64,000 bases of DNA from a virus: positions 1-64,000 of IMG/VR virus record IMGVR_UViG_3300023174_000124. One strand, written 5' to 3'. The notes under the pieces are model-generated. The model did no database searches and had not been told where the DNA came from. It saw nothing but the letters and a program-made list of their open reading frames with translations. The position numbers and the translations under genes were made by a program. The first letter of the stretch is position 1. Each line of letters begins with the position of its first letter. Shown here one piece after another: positions 1-7,649 of the stretch.

Positions 1-167
1 GTGAAACCTAAAGAGATTAAATATATCAACAATATCATGTAAATTTTATTTGAGTCCCTAAGATAATTATGGTATAAACTATTTGATCAAATGAATCCCT
101 TTTAGTTTTTACCTTTCTTCTGAAAGGGGCAATTATTTGTTTGGTTGAGTTGAAAAACAATGGAGAA

Positions 168-233
168 TGTAAGTTATTTTAACTTGTAAAAATGCCACTT
201 ATGGTGATGGGAGTTCAAATCTCTCACTTACAT
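168..233 (+). tRNA. tRNA-like element, non-canonical (possible degenerate tRNA)
   Basis: Positions 226-232 pair perfectly with 168-174 as a 7-bp acceptor stem, and the pairing continues outward to about 10 bp (165-174 with 226-235). A good T arm follows: GGGAG/CTCTC around the standard TTCAAAT loop (209-225). The middle is too short for a normal cloverleaf (34 nt between acceptor and T arm), so the D arm or anticodon arm must be reduced. With a 5-nt variable loop the anticodon would read GCC (Gly), with one mismatch in its stem and no proper D arm. It sits 8 nt before a normal tRNA-Glu. It could be a decayed tRNA or a tRNA-like processing element. Confidence 0.35.
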
Positions 234-240
234 TCTTTAA

Positions 241-314
241 GTTCCTATCGTCTAGCTCGGTCAGGACACCGCCCTTTCAAGGCGGTAACACGGGTTCAAA
301 TCCCGTTGGGAACG
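241..314 (+). tRNA. tRNA-Glu (anticodon TTC)
   Basis: A full cloverleaf can be drawn: acceptor GTTCCTA with TGGGAAC (one G-U pair), D stem GTCT/GGAC, anticodon stem CCGCC/GGCGG with loop CTTTCAA, and T stem ACGGG/CCCGT with loop TTCAAAT. The anticodon is TTC, so it decodes glutamate GAA/GAG codons. No CCA is encoded at the 3' end; host enzymes would add it. GAA is very common in this AT-rich, lysine- and glutamate-rich phage proteome, which gives a plausible reason for carrying it. Confidence 0.95.
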
Positions 315-329
315 ATACTATATCTATAT

Positions 330-360
330 TATATCTCCCCCTTATAATAAAGGAGATATA
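330..360 (+). promoter_or_regulatory. Hairpin covering the ribosome-binding site of gene 363
   Basis: TATATCTCC (330-338) is the perfect complement of GGAGATATA (352-360). The 3' arm contains the whole GGAG Shine-Dalgarno sequence for the ATG at 363. The 13-nt loop holds TTATAAT. In RNA made from upstream, for example by read-through from the tRNAs, the site would be masked. Confidence 0.6.
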
Positions 361-362
361 TC

Positions 363-794
363 ATGAATATAAAAATAATAGCTGAATCTAGACAAGAAGA
401 AATTCTCTACACCCCCCACCATATAAATTATAACCTCACAGGTTATACAAGAATAACTATTGTTAGGACTTACCATATAAGACACTGCGCTAAAAAAGAT
501 ATGGATTATATTTTATCTCTTTCAGATATTCAATTAGCTTACTTCTTTTATGGTAATGAAACTGCTTGGAAGACTCTATTTAGAAGTAGAGAACCTGATT
601 ATGTAGAATTTGAACATTCTACTATGCTTATATTAGATAAAAACCAAACAAGTGGCTATTTTGACATTAATGTAAATGTAAGCTGTACTTTTATACTATA
701 TGTTAAAGAAAATCCTAATTTAGATTTCTTACCCTTATTCTATTTTACTATGGCAACTCTAATTATCATGCTCTTGGTTTATCTCTTTTATTGA
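363..794 (+). CDS. Hypothetical tail-anchored membrane protein
   Basis: A 143-aa protein with no family I recognise. Its only clear feature is a hydrophobic C-terminus of about 22 residues (from about 119, including MATLIIMLLVYLF), which would anchor it in the inner membrane with the soluble part in the cytoplasm. The ATG is preceded by AAGGAG at a good distance, and that site lies in a hairpin (330-360). The gene follows tRNA-Glu on the same strand and converges with the next gene, overlapping its end by 7 bp. Codon use is AT-rich like the neighbours. Confidence 0.75.
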   Translation: MNIKIIAESRQEEILYTPHHINYNLTGYTRITIVRTYHIRHCAKKDMDYILSLSDIQLAYFFYGNETAWKTLFRSREPDYVEFEHSTMLILDKNQTSGYFDINVNVSCTFILYVKENPNLDFLPLFYFTMATLIIMLLVYLFY

Positions 795-1033
795 TATTTC
801 ACCTTATCAAATGGAACTACCATATATTCACTTGTAATCTTATTAAAGAATACATATTCTTCTTCAGCATAAATATAACTATTACTCCCACACCACACCT
901 CTAAAATCAAATCAGGTGTCTTAACTACATTATAATCAATACCATCTTCTATTATTAAAGGCTGATATATCTTATCTTCATATAGACCATCTACACTTAA
1001 CTTTATAACTTCACAAGGTAATATCATGTACAT
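788..1033 (-). CDS. Small hypothetical protein downstream of the PKD-repeat protein
   Basis: An 81-aa acidic protein of unknown function. Its start overlaps the end of the 1721-aa gene by 10 bp (the sequence ATGTACATGA holds both the start and the neighbour's TGA), so it is probably translated by coupling to that gene. A second in-frame ATG two codons later is an equally good start. No membrane segment or signal peptide is visible. Possibly an accessory to the large secreted protein, judged from position alone. Confidence 0.65.
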   Translation of the reverse strand: MYMILPCEVIKLSVDGLYEDKIYQPLIIEDGIDYNVVKTPDLILEVWCGSNSYIYAEEEYVFFNKITSEYMVVPFDKVKYQ

Positions 1034-4000
1034 CTTTTCTTCCTCAGAATGAAATATAATAACAATATTACCATTTCTATTCCTAGTGTTAAAGTTTTAC
1101 TATTACACCCACTAGGATTTCCCCTAAATCTACTTAAATTCAAATCATCTGTTATCACAGAATCTTGAACTCCCATATCTTTAACTTTATAATCTTTCTC
1201 CACCACCCTATTATCTCTCTCTTCTACTCTATAATCTCTATCTTCTACCTTATAGTCTTCCACTCCTTTATCTTGAACTACTATGTTTTTATTCAATATC
1301 CTTATTCTAAATCTCTGTTCTGTCCTCCCACCATCTCTTGTGACATAACCCTCTGTTCTATGTGTATCTTCTGCTATTAAGACTATACTAGCTTCACCAC
1401 CACCTAAATTATCTGCCACTTCCCATTCTAAAGACCATGCCCCCTCTTCTACACTTGTCTTTAATTCCATTGTAGTAGGTGCACCTTGACCTAATAAAAC
1501 TTCTATTGTATCAGTCGCTCCTTTATCTACCACCCTTATATCATATTTATACTTATTACCTGCTACTACTACACTATCAGGCACACTTATAAATTCAGGT
1601 GCTACATTCTCTACATGAACTCTTATTCTTGATATTACACCATTATGGTTTAATGATATATCATAAATCCCATCATCTTCAAATACATAACCTATTTCAC
1701 TACCATACAAGTCTTCACCATTGACTCTCCATGTATATGCCATATCTCCATTATTCTCATTATTAGAACATCTAGCATAATCTACTTTAACTGCACTTAA
1801 ACCCTCAGCCTTAAACCATACACAATCACCTTCAGATACTTGTATATTATCCACCCCATTTTCCCACTCTTCTATTTCAAAAGTTTCTATAAATGTAGTT
1901 TCTACACCTGACCAAGTATCTAATACTTTCACCGATATTGTATATACTCCACTTCTATTAAGTAAATAGGTAGTCCTATTACTTCTCCTATTCTCATATT
2001 CCCATGTGCCGTCATTATTTAAATCAAAACTATATCTTAAGTCTTCAGTATCAGACTCATTTACAAAGACTTCAATCCAAGCTGTATTTCCTATTTGATT
2101 TACATATAGGTTATCTAGTGTAGGTTCTCTATCTGTGATAATAATATCTTTTACAATCTCATTAGATTCTAAGTTATTCTTATAACCTTTCACCTTTAAA
2201 GTATATGTGCCTATATGACTATATATATGAGTAGTGAGATTATTTATAACACCATCACCCCAGTCTACAATATAATTTGTAGCATCTGATTCTATTCTTA
2301 GTTCTATATAACCACCAGCTTCTACTATCTCATTTACAGATGTAATACTAGGATTATTTTCACCTAGTATTTCTACACTTTCTATAACTTCTATACTTGA
2401 CCATGTATCTATAACTCTTACGGAGACAATATGATTAGTCAATATATCTAAAGGCTGTATTAAATTATTAGATGTTTCATTAACAATTTGTCCATCTACT
2501 TCCCATATATAAGTTAAGAGACTAGTATCTCTATCAATAGCATTACATAAGAATATATAGACATCTTGACCTTTAAAGTGATTTAGAGTGACTTCGGTGG
2601 GGGTGTCCGCAGTGACCACTGAAATAGCCATTTCACTATATTTTCCTAGTATATCTTCTACTCTTACTACTACATTTTGAGGGTTAGGTGAGTAATTTAA
2701 TTTTATAATATCACCTATAAGTTCAATTCCATCTTTATATATAGAATAAGACCATTGTTCCTCATCAGTAGCTTCTACGATAAAACTGACTAAACCACCA
2801 TAACCGACTAAGGTAGTGATATTGTTTATAACAGGGGCTAGATTTTCTCTATATGAGATTTCTTCAAGAGTTAAAGAAACTTCCCCACCACGACTATCTG
2901 TTACTTTTACAATAGGATTATAGGTGTTATAGTCAGTATAGTTATATAAAAAGATACCATCATTATTGTTTAATACAGCACCATCACCTGTTTCTAAAGT
3001 ATAGGTTAAGCTATCTTTATCAGTAGCATTTATAATAAATAAGACTTGCCAATCACTTTTTATTATACGGACACCCTCTATTATAGGTAATTCATTTCTA
3101 GTGTTAAATAACTCCGTTATTACCTTCTCTAAACCTAAGTTGTCTTTCACCTTAATATCTATATCAGTAAAGTCAGTGTTTGTCTTATAGGTATATGTAT
3201 TAAGACTGCCATTAAATACTTCTATAATGCCATCTGTGTTTATATCTATTGTATAGGATAAATAAGTAGCTAAAGGTAAATTACTAAAAGGTATATCTAA
3301 AGTGCTTATATCTACACCATCACTACTGTCTACACTAAATAAACCACTTCCCATAGAATCAAGATACTCTGTTTCATAAGGACTTGTTTCAAAGTGATAT
3401 ACATTCCCTTGATATATAAAATCAGTAGATAAGAATAGATCATAGTCATAAATATCTACACTAGCTTTAATTTTAACAATAGGATTAGGTGTAGCAAATA
3501 TATCTACTTTATACCACCCATTACCTATTTCAGTATTTACTACATCTAAGACAATAGGAGGTAAATTAAGGTGTTCTATATTAGGATTAGATATAGCAGG
3601 TGGTATATTAGGGATTTCAATATATATAGTCTTTTCACTATATAAACCACCCTCGTCAGTAGCTATAATTTTTATAGAGTCTATTCTAAAACCATCACCA
3701 TTAGGTGTATAGGTATATAAGAGGTCATTAACTTTAGTTAGAGTGCCATTACCGAATATAATTTCACCTATCGTAGTGACATTTAAGTTTTCTGGGTCAG
3801 TTGTACCACTAAGGTCAATAAGAATATTATCACTTGTATAAACAAGATTAGTTTCAGTAGAGATAATAGGAGGTAGGGTGTTAGGTAAGACATTTATAGT
3901 CATAGAAGAGTAGCTACATAGAGAGCAGTCTTTATTTTCAATATCATCTTTACATAAATTAGTCCATTGACCGTCATCACAGACTTTAAAAGGGATGGTG

Positions 4001-6189
4001 ATTTTATCAAGTGTAGTATTTAGTGTTATAGTGATAGGATTAGATATTGTTTCATAAACACCATCACGATCAGTATCATAAGAGATTTCGGTGATAGAGT
4101 CTTGAATACCTTGAGGTCTAGTAGTATCCCCAGGAAATGGTGATTGAGAAATATCTGAGTCGTAGGAATTAGAAGCATCAAGAGTTAAGGGGGCTTTATT
4201 ATATGCTGTATAGGTATTAGGTACAGCGATAGGGGCATGGTTAAATTTAGAGATTTTGATTTCAACGGAGTCTGAGTCTTCAACGATACGACCTAGATTA
4301 TCTATAGTTTGTAGGGTGATTTTTTGTTTTTTAATTTCACCCCAAGCGACATCTTGAGTATAGGTGAAAGAGAAAGTTTGGTTTAAGTCAGTAGTGGTGA
4401 AGTCCCAGATTATCTCATTTGGGTCAACAATGTTGTTATTATTAAGGTCTTCATTGCAGTTATTAGTGATGTCTATGGAACAATAAGGAAGACTAGGAAG
4501 AATATAATCAATAACATTCCACCTGAAAGATGAAATAGATACTTGAGGGTCCAGAGAATAAGACCAGCTATGATCGTAAACAACAGGTGTATTAGGAGAT
4601 ATGAGTTGAGGGGATGCTTTTGCATAGGGTTGTACCTCTAGCCAAGATTGGATAATTTGAGCAGTGACAGCAGTTCGTTCATTAGTAGAAAAAGAACCTG
4701 CCCAGGGCCAGTTCCCTGCCCAAGTCCAAGTCCCATTATTAAGTTGTTTTGAAGCACCATTAGAGTTTTTAGTGTTATTTTTGCCTGTAATAAAGAAGTC
4801 TATATACTCATTTGCCCAATGAGTTCCATTAGGTAAATAAGTTATTTCTGGAGTAAACGACCTAAGACCCTTTGTAGTAGCATAGACATAGTATAAACCC
4901 CAATGGTTACTATCAGTAAGATACCAAGATTGAATTGCATTGACAGAACTAGATACTTGAGCATTTGTATTTATCTCCTCATTTTCAGTCCATCCATAAC
5001 CTACAAGGGTATTACCTGCTAATTTAGTGCCTGGTCCGTCATAAGCACAAACACCATTAGGGCAGTGTATGGATAGCCATGTTCGTTGTTTATTTTTAAA
5101 AGAATCGTAATCTATATTATAGAATTTTCTTTTAAGGAGTCTGATAGCTTCAGGTGCCCAGCCATTAGTCGAAGCATCATCCGTTACACCTGTCATATTC
5201 ATACAAGTATAAAACCAAGCACCATCAGAAGTAGTACATTGTAATAAACCATCAATAAGATCTTGACCTATATTTTTAAGGGTGGTGTTATATATACCTG
5301 CACGACCTACAGGTGATATATAATCAGGATTACCAAAGTTAGCGAGAGGTTCAGCCCAAGCAGTAGACTCGTAACTTGCCCAAAAGAAAGCATTAAGATT
5401 ATTCAAAGCTACAAATTCCATACCTTTACTAGGAGTGCCTAAAGTATCAGTATCGGTGAAACCTATATTTTTAAGTTGCATAGTAGCAAGTATAGAGTGA
5501 AGACCACATTGAGTTAAGTTTCTATAATAAGGGTCATTATCTCTATTAGCACCATAACCATGACCTCTTCTGAGAAAGACATTAAGGGTGTGTCCTGTAG
5601 TATAGAGAGTTTGATTACCAGGAATATAACAAAGGTGTTCATCATGTAGGAGAGAGTCATTAGTTTTATGTATAGCTTGTCTAAATAGATACCACATAGA
5701 ATTATCAATGGCTCTGTTAGAATACATTTTACGAGTGTAGGATAAATTACCATCATTGCCACAATTAGCATTATTAGGGTCGTTTATATAGTTGGTGCAT
5801 ATACCGTCAACGATAATTTCAATGGGGTATGTAGCAGTAGCTATTTCTTGACCACAAGTAACTTCTACTTTAGGGAATATATAGGTATTACCGAGAGCAT
5901 TAGGGAGGGTGGTTTCGAGGTGGAGAGGTGCGAAGTAGGCATTTTTGTTAATAGAGATAGGGTTCTCATTAATGTCATTGAAATCACCATCAGCATTAAT
6001 ATCCCATCTGTAAGAGTAAGAGTTGCAATTACCACCTTCAGCAATAGCTTGTAAATGGGTGGGGAGACCATTAAGAGCTATGTGGGGGATATTGGGGTTT
6101 GATTGCACCCAGGGTATGGGTGTAATAGAGAGTGGTGTTGCTAGTAGGTGTATAGGCAACACTAATAGCAGAGGAAGTAGTGTTTTCAT
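1024..6189 (-). CDS. Giant secreted PKD/Ig-repeat protein with alpha/alpha-toroid-like domain and C-terminal membrane tail
   Basis: A 1721-aa protein. Residues 1-17 form a signal peptide ending in LLAT. Residues about 150-520 resemble an alpha/alpha toroid of the terpenoid-cyclase/prenyltransferase fold, with the segment SDGAWFYT and then TNGWAPEAIRLL. From about 555 to 1625 there are many PKD/cadherin-like beta domains with DxDxDG-type calcium loops (DINADGDFND, DTDRDGVYET, DINTDGIIEV, DLNNDGTWEY) and a classical PKD signature (WGDG then IGTYTL). Residues 1638-1679 are a charged VxDKxY-type repeat. The end has GNPSGC (Cys 1695), a membrane span (about 1700-1715) and RKKR, the layout of Cys-containing CTERM sorting signals such as MYXO-CTERM. 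AGGAG precedes the ATG. Likely function is exposure on the host or virion surface, for adhesion or exclusion; a virion role cannot be excluded. Such a signal peptide and tail are unusual in a phage gene. Confidence 0.8.
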   Translation of the reverse strand: MKTLLPLLLVLPIHLLATPLSITPIPWVQSNPNIPHIALNGLPTHLQAIAEGGNCNSYSYRWDINADGDFNDINENPISINKNAYFAPLHLETTLPNALGNTYIFPKVEVTCGQEIATATYPIEIIVDGICTNYINDPNNANCGNDGNLSYTRKMYSNRAIDNSMWYLFRQAIHKTNDSLLHDEHLCYIPGNQTLYTTGHTLNVFLRRGHGYGANRDNDPYYRNLTQCGLHSILATMQLKNIGFTDTDTLGTPSKGMEFVALNNLNAFFWASYESTAWAEPLANFGNPDYISPVGRAGIYNTTLKNIGQDLIDGLLQCTTSDGAWFYTCMNMTGVTDDASTNGWAPEAIRLLKRKFYNIDYDSFKNKQRTWLSIHCPNGVCAYDGPGTKLAGNTLVGYGWTENEEINTNAQVSSSVNAIQSWYLTDSNHWGLYYVYATTKGLRSFTPEITYLPNGTHWANEYIDFFITGKNNTKNSNGASKQLNNGTWTWAGNWPWAGSFSTNERTAVTAQIIQSWLEVQPYAKASPQLISPNTPVVYDHSWSYSLDPQVSISSFRWNVIDYILPSLPYCSIDITNNCNEDLNNNNIVDPNEIIWDFTTTDLNQTFSFTYTQDVAWGEIKKQKITLQTIDNLGRIVEDSDSVEIKISKFNHAPIAVPNTYTAYNKAPLTLDASNSYDSDISQSPFPGDTTRPQGIQDSITEISYDTDRDGVYETISNPITITLNTTLDKITIPFKVCDDGQWTNLCKDDIENKDCSLCSYSSMTINVLPNTLPPIISTETNLVYTSDNILIDLSGTTDPENLNVTTIGEIIFGNGTLTKVNDLLYTYTPNGDGFRIDSIKIIATDEGGLYSEKTIYIEIPNIPPAISNPNIEHLNLPPIVLDVVNTEIGNGWYKVDIFATPNPIVKIKASVDIYDYDLFLSTDFIYQGNVYHFETSPYETEYLDSMGSGLFSVDSSDGVDISTLDIPFSNLPLATYLSYTIDINTDGIIEVFNGSLNTYTYKTNTDFTDIDIKVKDNLGLEKVITELFNTRNELPIIEGVRIIKSDWQVLFIINATDKDSLTYTLETGDGAVLNNNDGIFLYNYTDYNTYNPIVKVTDSRGGEVSLTLEEISYRENLAPVINNITTLVGYGGLVSFIVEATDEEQWSYSIYKDGIELIGDIIKLNYSPNPQNVVVRVEDILGKYSEMAISVVTADTPTEVTLNHFKGQDVYIFLCNAIDRDTSLLTYIWEVDGQIVNETSNNLIQPLDILTNHIVSVRVIDTWSSIEVIESVEILGENNPSITSVNEIVEAGGYIELRIESDATNYIVDWGDGVINNLTTHIYSHIGTYTLKVKGYKNNLESNEIVKDIIITDREPTLDNLYVNQIGNTAWIEVFVNESDTEDLRYSFDLNNDGTWEYENRRSNRTTYLLNRSGVYTISVKVLDTWSGVETTFIETFEIEEWENGVDNIQVSEGDCVWFKAEGLSAVKVDYARCSNNENNGDMAYTWRVNGEDLYGSEIGYVFEDDGIYDISLNHNGVISRIRVHVENVAPEFISVPDSVVVAGNKYKYDIRVVDKGATDTIEVLLGQGAPTTMELKTSVEEGAWSLEWEVADNLGGGEASIVLIAEDTHRTEGYVTRDGGRTEQRFRIRILNKNIVVQDKGVEDYKVEDRDYRVEERDNRVVEKDYKVKDMGVQDSVITDDLNLSRFRGNPSGCNSKTLTLGIEMVILLLYFILRKKRCT

Positions 6190-6249
6190 AAAAACTCCTG
6201 AGAAAAAAGATACTTAAAAGTAGGGGTGAAATAAATTTAAAAAAATAAT

Positions 6250-6277
6250 TTGCAAGAATATAAAAGTATGCTATATA
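6250..6277 (+). promoter_or_regulatory. Candidate sigma70-like promoter
   Basis: TTGCAA (6250-6255) lies 16 bp from TATATA (6272-6277). Transcription would start near 6285 and meet the strong terminator at 6313-6350, giving a transcript of about 60 nt, or read through into gene 6400. The -10 region is embedded in AT-rich DNA, so other registers are possible. Confidence 0.4.
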
Positions 6278-6312
6278 TGTGTATATAGGCTTTGAAGAGA
6301 ATATTAGCTTAT

Positions 6313-6350
6313 AAGGTCTAGTGTTTTAAGTAGCACTAGACCTTTTTTTT
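6313..6350 (+). terminator. Rho-independent terminator (plus strand)
   Basis: AAGGTCTAGTG (6313-6323) pairs with CACTAGACC plus TT (6334-6344) around a 10-nt loop, and is followed by T8 (6343-6350). On the plus strand this is a textbook intrinsic terminator. No plus-strand gene ends nearby: the region to the left carries minus-strand genes. It therefore stops either antisense transcription under the 1721-aa gene or a short RNA from the promoter at 6250. Confidence 0.85.
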
Positions 6351-6399
6351 ATTTATATGTTTGTAATTGTATATACTTTTAAAAGAGGATTTTAAAAAA

Positions 6400-6648
6400 A
6401 TGAATCGTAGACAGTTACAAATGAGAATAGCTAATTTGAAAGCAGAATTAGAAGATATAAAAGCAGAACTATATGCTGAAGATATTTTAGGTGTAGGAGC
6501 GAATGAACACGCAGGATGGCAATATGGGGAAGGATACTTCCATGATGGAAAAACAAATGATGCTAAAGCTAAACATGAGTATAATATTAATTATTATTCA
6601 ATCGATGAAAATAAGAGTAAATTTTGGGGTGTAAAAGGTAAAAAATAG
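6400..6648 (+). CDS. Small hypothetical protein with N-terminal coiled coil
   Basis: An 82-aa protein. The start is placed at the ATG at 6400 because AGAGGA lies just upstream; an upstream TTG extension has no such site. Residues about 3-30 (RRQLQMRIANLKAELEDI) form a short coiled coil. The rest is hydrophilic and rich in Gly, Asn and Lys. No family is recognised. It follows a terminator and precedes a good promoter, so it forms its own short transcription unit. Confidence 0.65.
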   Translation: MNRRQLQMRIANLKAELEDIKAELYAEDILGVGANEHAGWQYGEGYFHDGKTNDAKAKHEYNINYYSIDENKSKFWGVKGKK

Positions 6649-6677
6649 TTGACTTTTATGTTAGCTGTGTTTATTAT
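6649..6677 (+). promoter_or_regulatory. Sigma70-like promoter TTGACT-N17-TATTAT
   Basis: TTGACT (6649-6654), a 17-bp spacer and TATTAT (6672-6677) closely match the sigma70 consensus. The predicted start is near 6684. No reading frame begins within the next 480 bp on this strand, so the first product is probably a structured RNA (6684-6773), with the gene at 7170 as a distant possible target. Confidence 0.65.
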
Positions 6678-6683
6678 CATATC

Positions 6684-6773
6684 TGTAGCTTACTATCGTC
6701 TATGATAGGTTTTTCCTCTCACTCTGATATATGGTGAGGCTACGAGAAATATATCACTTACTTTAAAGTAAGT
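6684..6773 (+). ncRNA. Candidate structured small RNA
   Basis: The region directly after a good promoter folds as a three-way junction: P1 GTAGC/GCTAC (6685-6689 with 6739-6743), P2 CTATC/GATAG (6693-6697 with 6704-6708) and P3 CTCAC/GTGAG (6718-6722 with 6734-6738), with P3 stacked directly on P1. A competing 7-bp stem GATATAT/ATATATC (6726-6732 with 6749-6755) would break P1, as in a switch. A perfect 18-nt palindrome (6756-6773) ends the region. P2 followed by GTTTTT could also act as a weak early terminator. No protein frame is present. Not matched to any known RNA family. Confidence 0.45.
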
Positions 6774-6774
6774 T

Positions 6775-6823
6775 AGTTAGTAGTTATCAGTTAGTAGTTA
6801 TCAGTTAGTAGTTATCCGTTATC
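6775..6823. repeat. 14-bp direct tandem repeat, three copies plus a half copy
   Basis: The unit AGTTAGTAGTTATC occurs three times without change (6775-6788, 6789-6802, 6803-6816), followed by CGTTATC. It lies immediately beyond, and partly under, the stop codon of the minus-strand gene 6812. Read on the minus strand it is dense in TAA and TGA triplets. Perfect identity suggests recent replication-slippage expansion. Confidence 0.95.
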
Positions 6824-7108
6824 AGTATATGCTAAGTATTTAGTAGCTATGTCTAAAACAGATTGTGTTTTCTCTTCCAAAAAAGCACAATCTGTTTCCA
6901 TGACTCTATTGTGTGCAATCAATAAAATATTAAATTTCAAATCATCTTCACCAACAAATAATAAATACTTATTTGCTATATCTATTATTTCATATGTCAT
7001 CTCTTCTTCCGAGAGTTCATTAGCTGTGCCTTTATATATACTTAAAACTAAATCTTGTGCTATATTCAATAATTCAAGTTTTAAAGTAGAGAGTTCAAGA
7101 GAATCCAT
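6812..7108 (-). CDS. Hypothetical small helical protein
   Basis: A 98-aa acidic protein starting at the ATG at 7108 (residues MDSLELSTLK), which has AAGGATAAC just upstream; a longer 113-aa reading frame has no ribosome-binding site. The sequence is predicted all-helical. Two segments look related (DIANKYLLFVGEDD and DIATKYLAYTDNG), suggesting an internal repeat. The stop falls in the 14-bp tandem repeat. It is divergent from gene 7170 with a shared inverted repeat between them. No family is recognised. Confidence 0.65.
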   Translation of the reverse strand: MDSLELSTLKLELLNIAQDLVLSIYKGTANELSEEEMTYEIIDIANKYLLFVGEDDLKFNILLIAHNRVMETDCAFLEEKTQSVLDIATKYLAYTDNG

Positions 7109-7116
7109 TGATGTTA

Positions 7117-7160
7117 TCCTTTTATAAAAAGTGTGTATGTATATATAATACATAAAAGGA
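7117..7160. promoter_or_regulatory. Inverted repeat overlapping both ribosome-binding sites of divergent genes 7108 and 7170
   Basis: TCCTTTTAT (7117-7125) and ATAAAAGGA (7152-7160) are perfect complements. On the plus strand the right arm carries the AAAAGGA site of gene 7170. On the minus strand the left arm carries the AAAAGGA site of gene 7108. One palindrome can therefore form a site-masking hairpin in either transcript, provided transcription starts outside it. The middle contains TATATATAATAC, a possible -10 region. Confidence 0.6.
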
Positions 7161-7169
7161 ATATCTAAA

Positions 7170-7649
7170 ATGGAAACTATGGCACAAAAAATAGCAAGAA
7201 TTTATATTGCTAAGAAAAAAGATCAAGGTCTTCCTAAAAAATACCTTAGTGGTTTTAAAGGTAAAGAGAGGACAGAGAGAGCTAAAGAAATAGCTAAAAG
7301 AAAAAATGAGACTGACCCTAAGAAATTATATAAACCCTTTAAGTCAGATGCTGATGCTACTACTAGAAAAAGCCAATATAGTAAAACAGAAGTTGCTGAG
7401 AAAATCAGAGAAGAACTTAAAGGTACAAGTAAAAAAGATTACTTAGCAGCCGCTTCTAAAGTTTCAGGTGTAAGTAAAAGTATTTTAGAACAAGTATGGG
7501 ATAGAGGATTGAAAGCATGGACAACAGGACATAGACCTGGTGCTACTGCTCAACAATGGGCAATAGCTCGTATATATAGTTTTTTAAGTGGTGGTAAAAC
7601 ACAATCTACTGCCGATAAAGACCTAGCCGAAGAAGCAGGTCTTATTTAA
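7170..7649 (+). CDS. DUF5824-like phage protein
   Basis: A 159-aa basic protein. The N-terminal part has LPKKYLSGFKGKERTERAKE, and the C-terminal half has a helical segment ending in AWTTGHRPGATAQQWAIARI, a signature common to a family of small phage and plasmid proteins that I recall as DUF5824. Its function is unknown; association with virions or DNA has been suggested from context only. The start ATG has AAAAGGA upstream, and that site lies in an inverted repeat. It converges with gene 7646, overlapping by 4 bp. Confidence 0.7.
   Translation: METMAQKIARIYIAKKKDQGLPKKYLSGFKGKERTERAKEIAKRKNETDPKKLYKPFKSDADATTRKSQYSKTEVAEKIREELKGTSKKDYLAAASKVSGVSKSILEQVWDRGLKAWTTGHRPGATAQQWAIARIYSFLSGGKTQSTADKDLAEEAGLI

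Noticed and set aside
1-160. Possible further tRNAs or a gene at the left edge
   Set aside because: No cloverleaf with a proper T loop and no reading frame; only a small CCTTTC/GAAAGG hairpin (112-127) without a T tract.
5514-6217. Frames of 64-85 aa overlapping the start of the 1721-aa gene
   Set aside because: They lie in other frames of a clearly coding region, without start sites or conserved features.
6684-6755. Hammerhead ribozyme in the RNA candidate
   Set aside because: GAGAAA is present, but the required CUGAUGA core is not.
6775-6823. CRISPR array
   Set aside because: Units are 14 bp and directly adjacent, with no spacers and no cas genes nearby.
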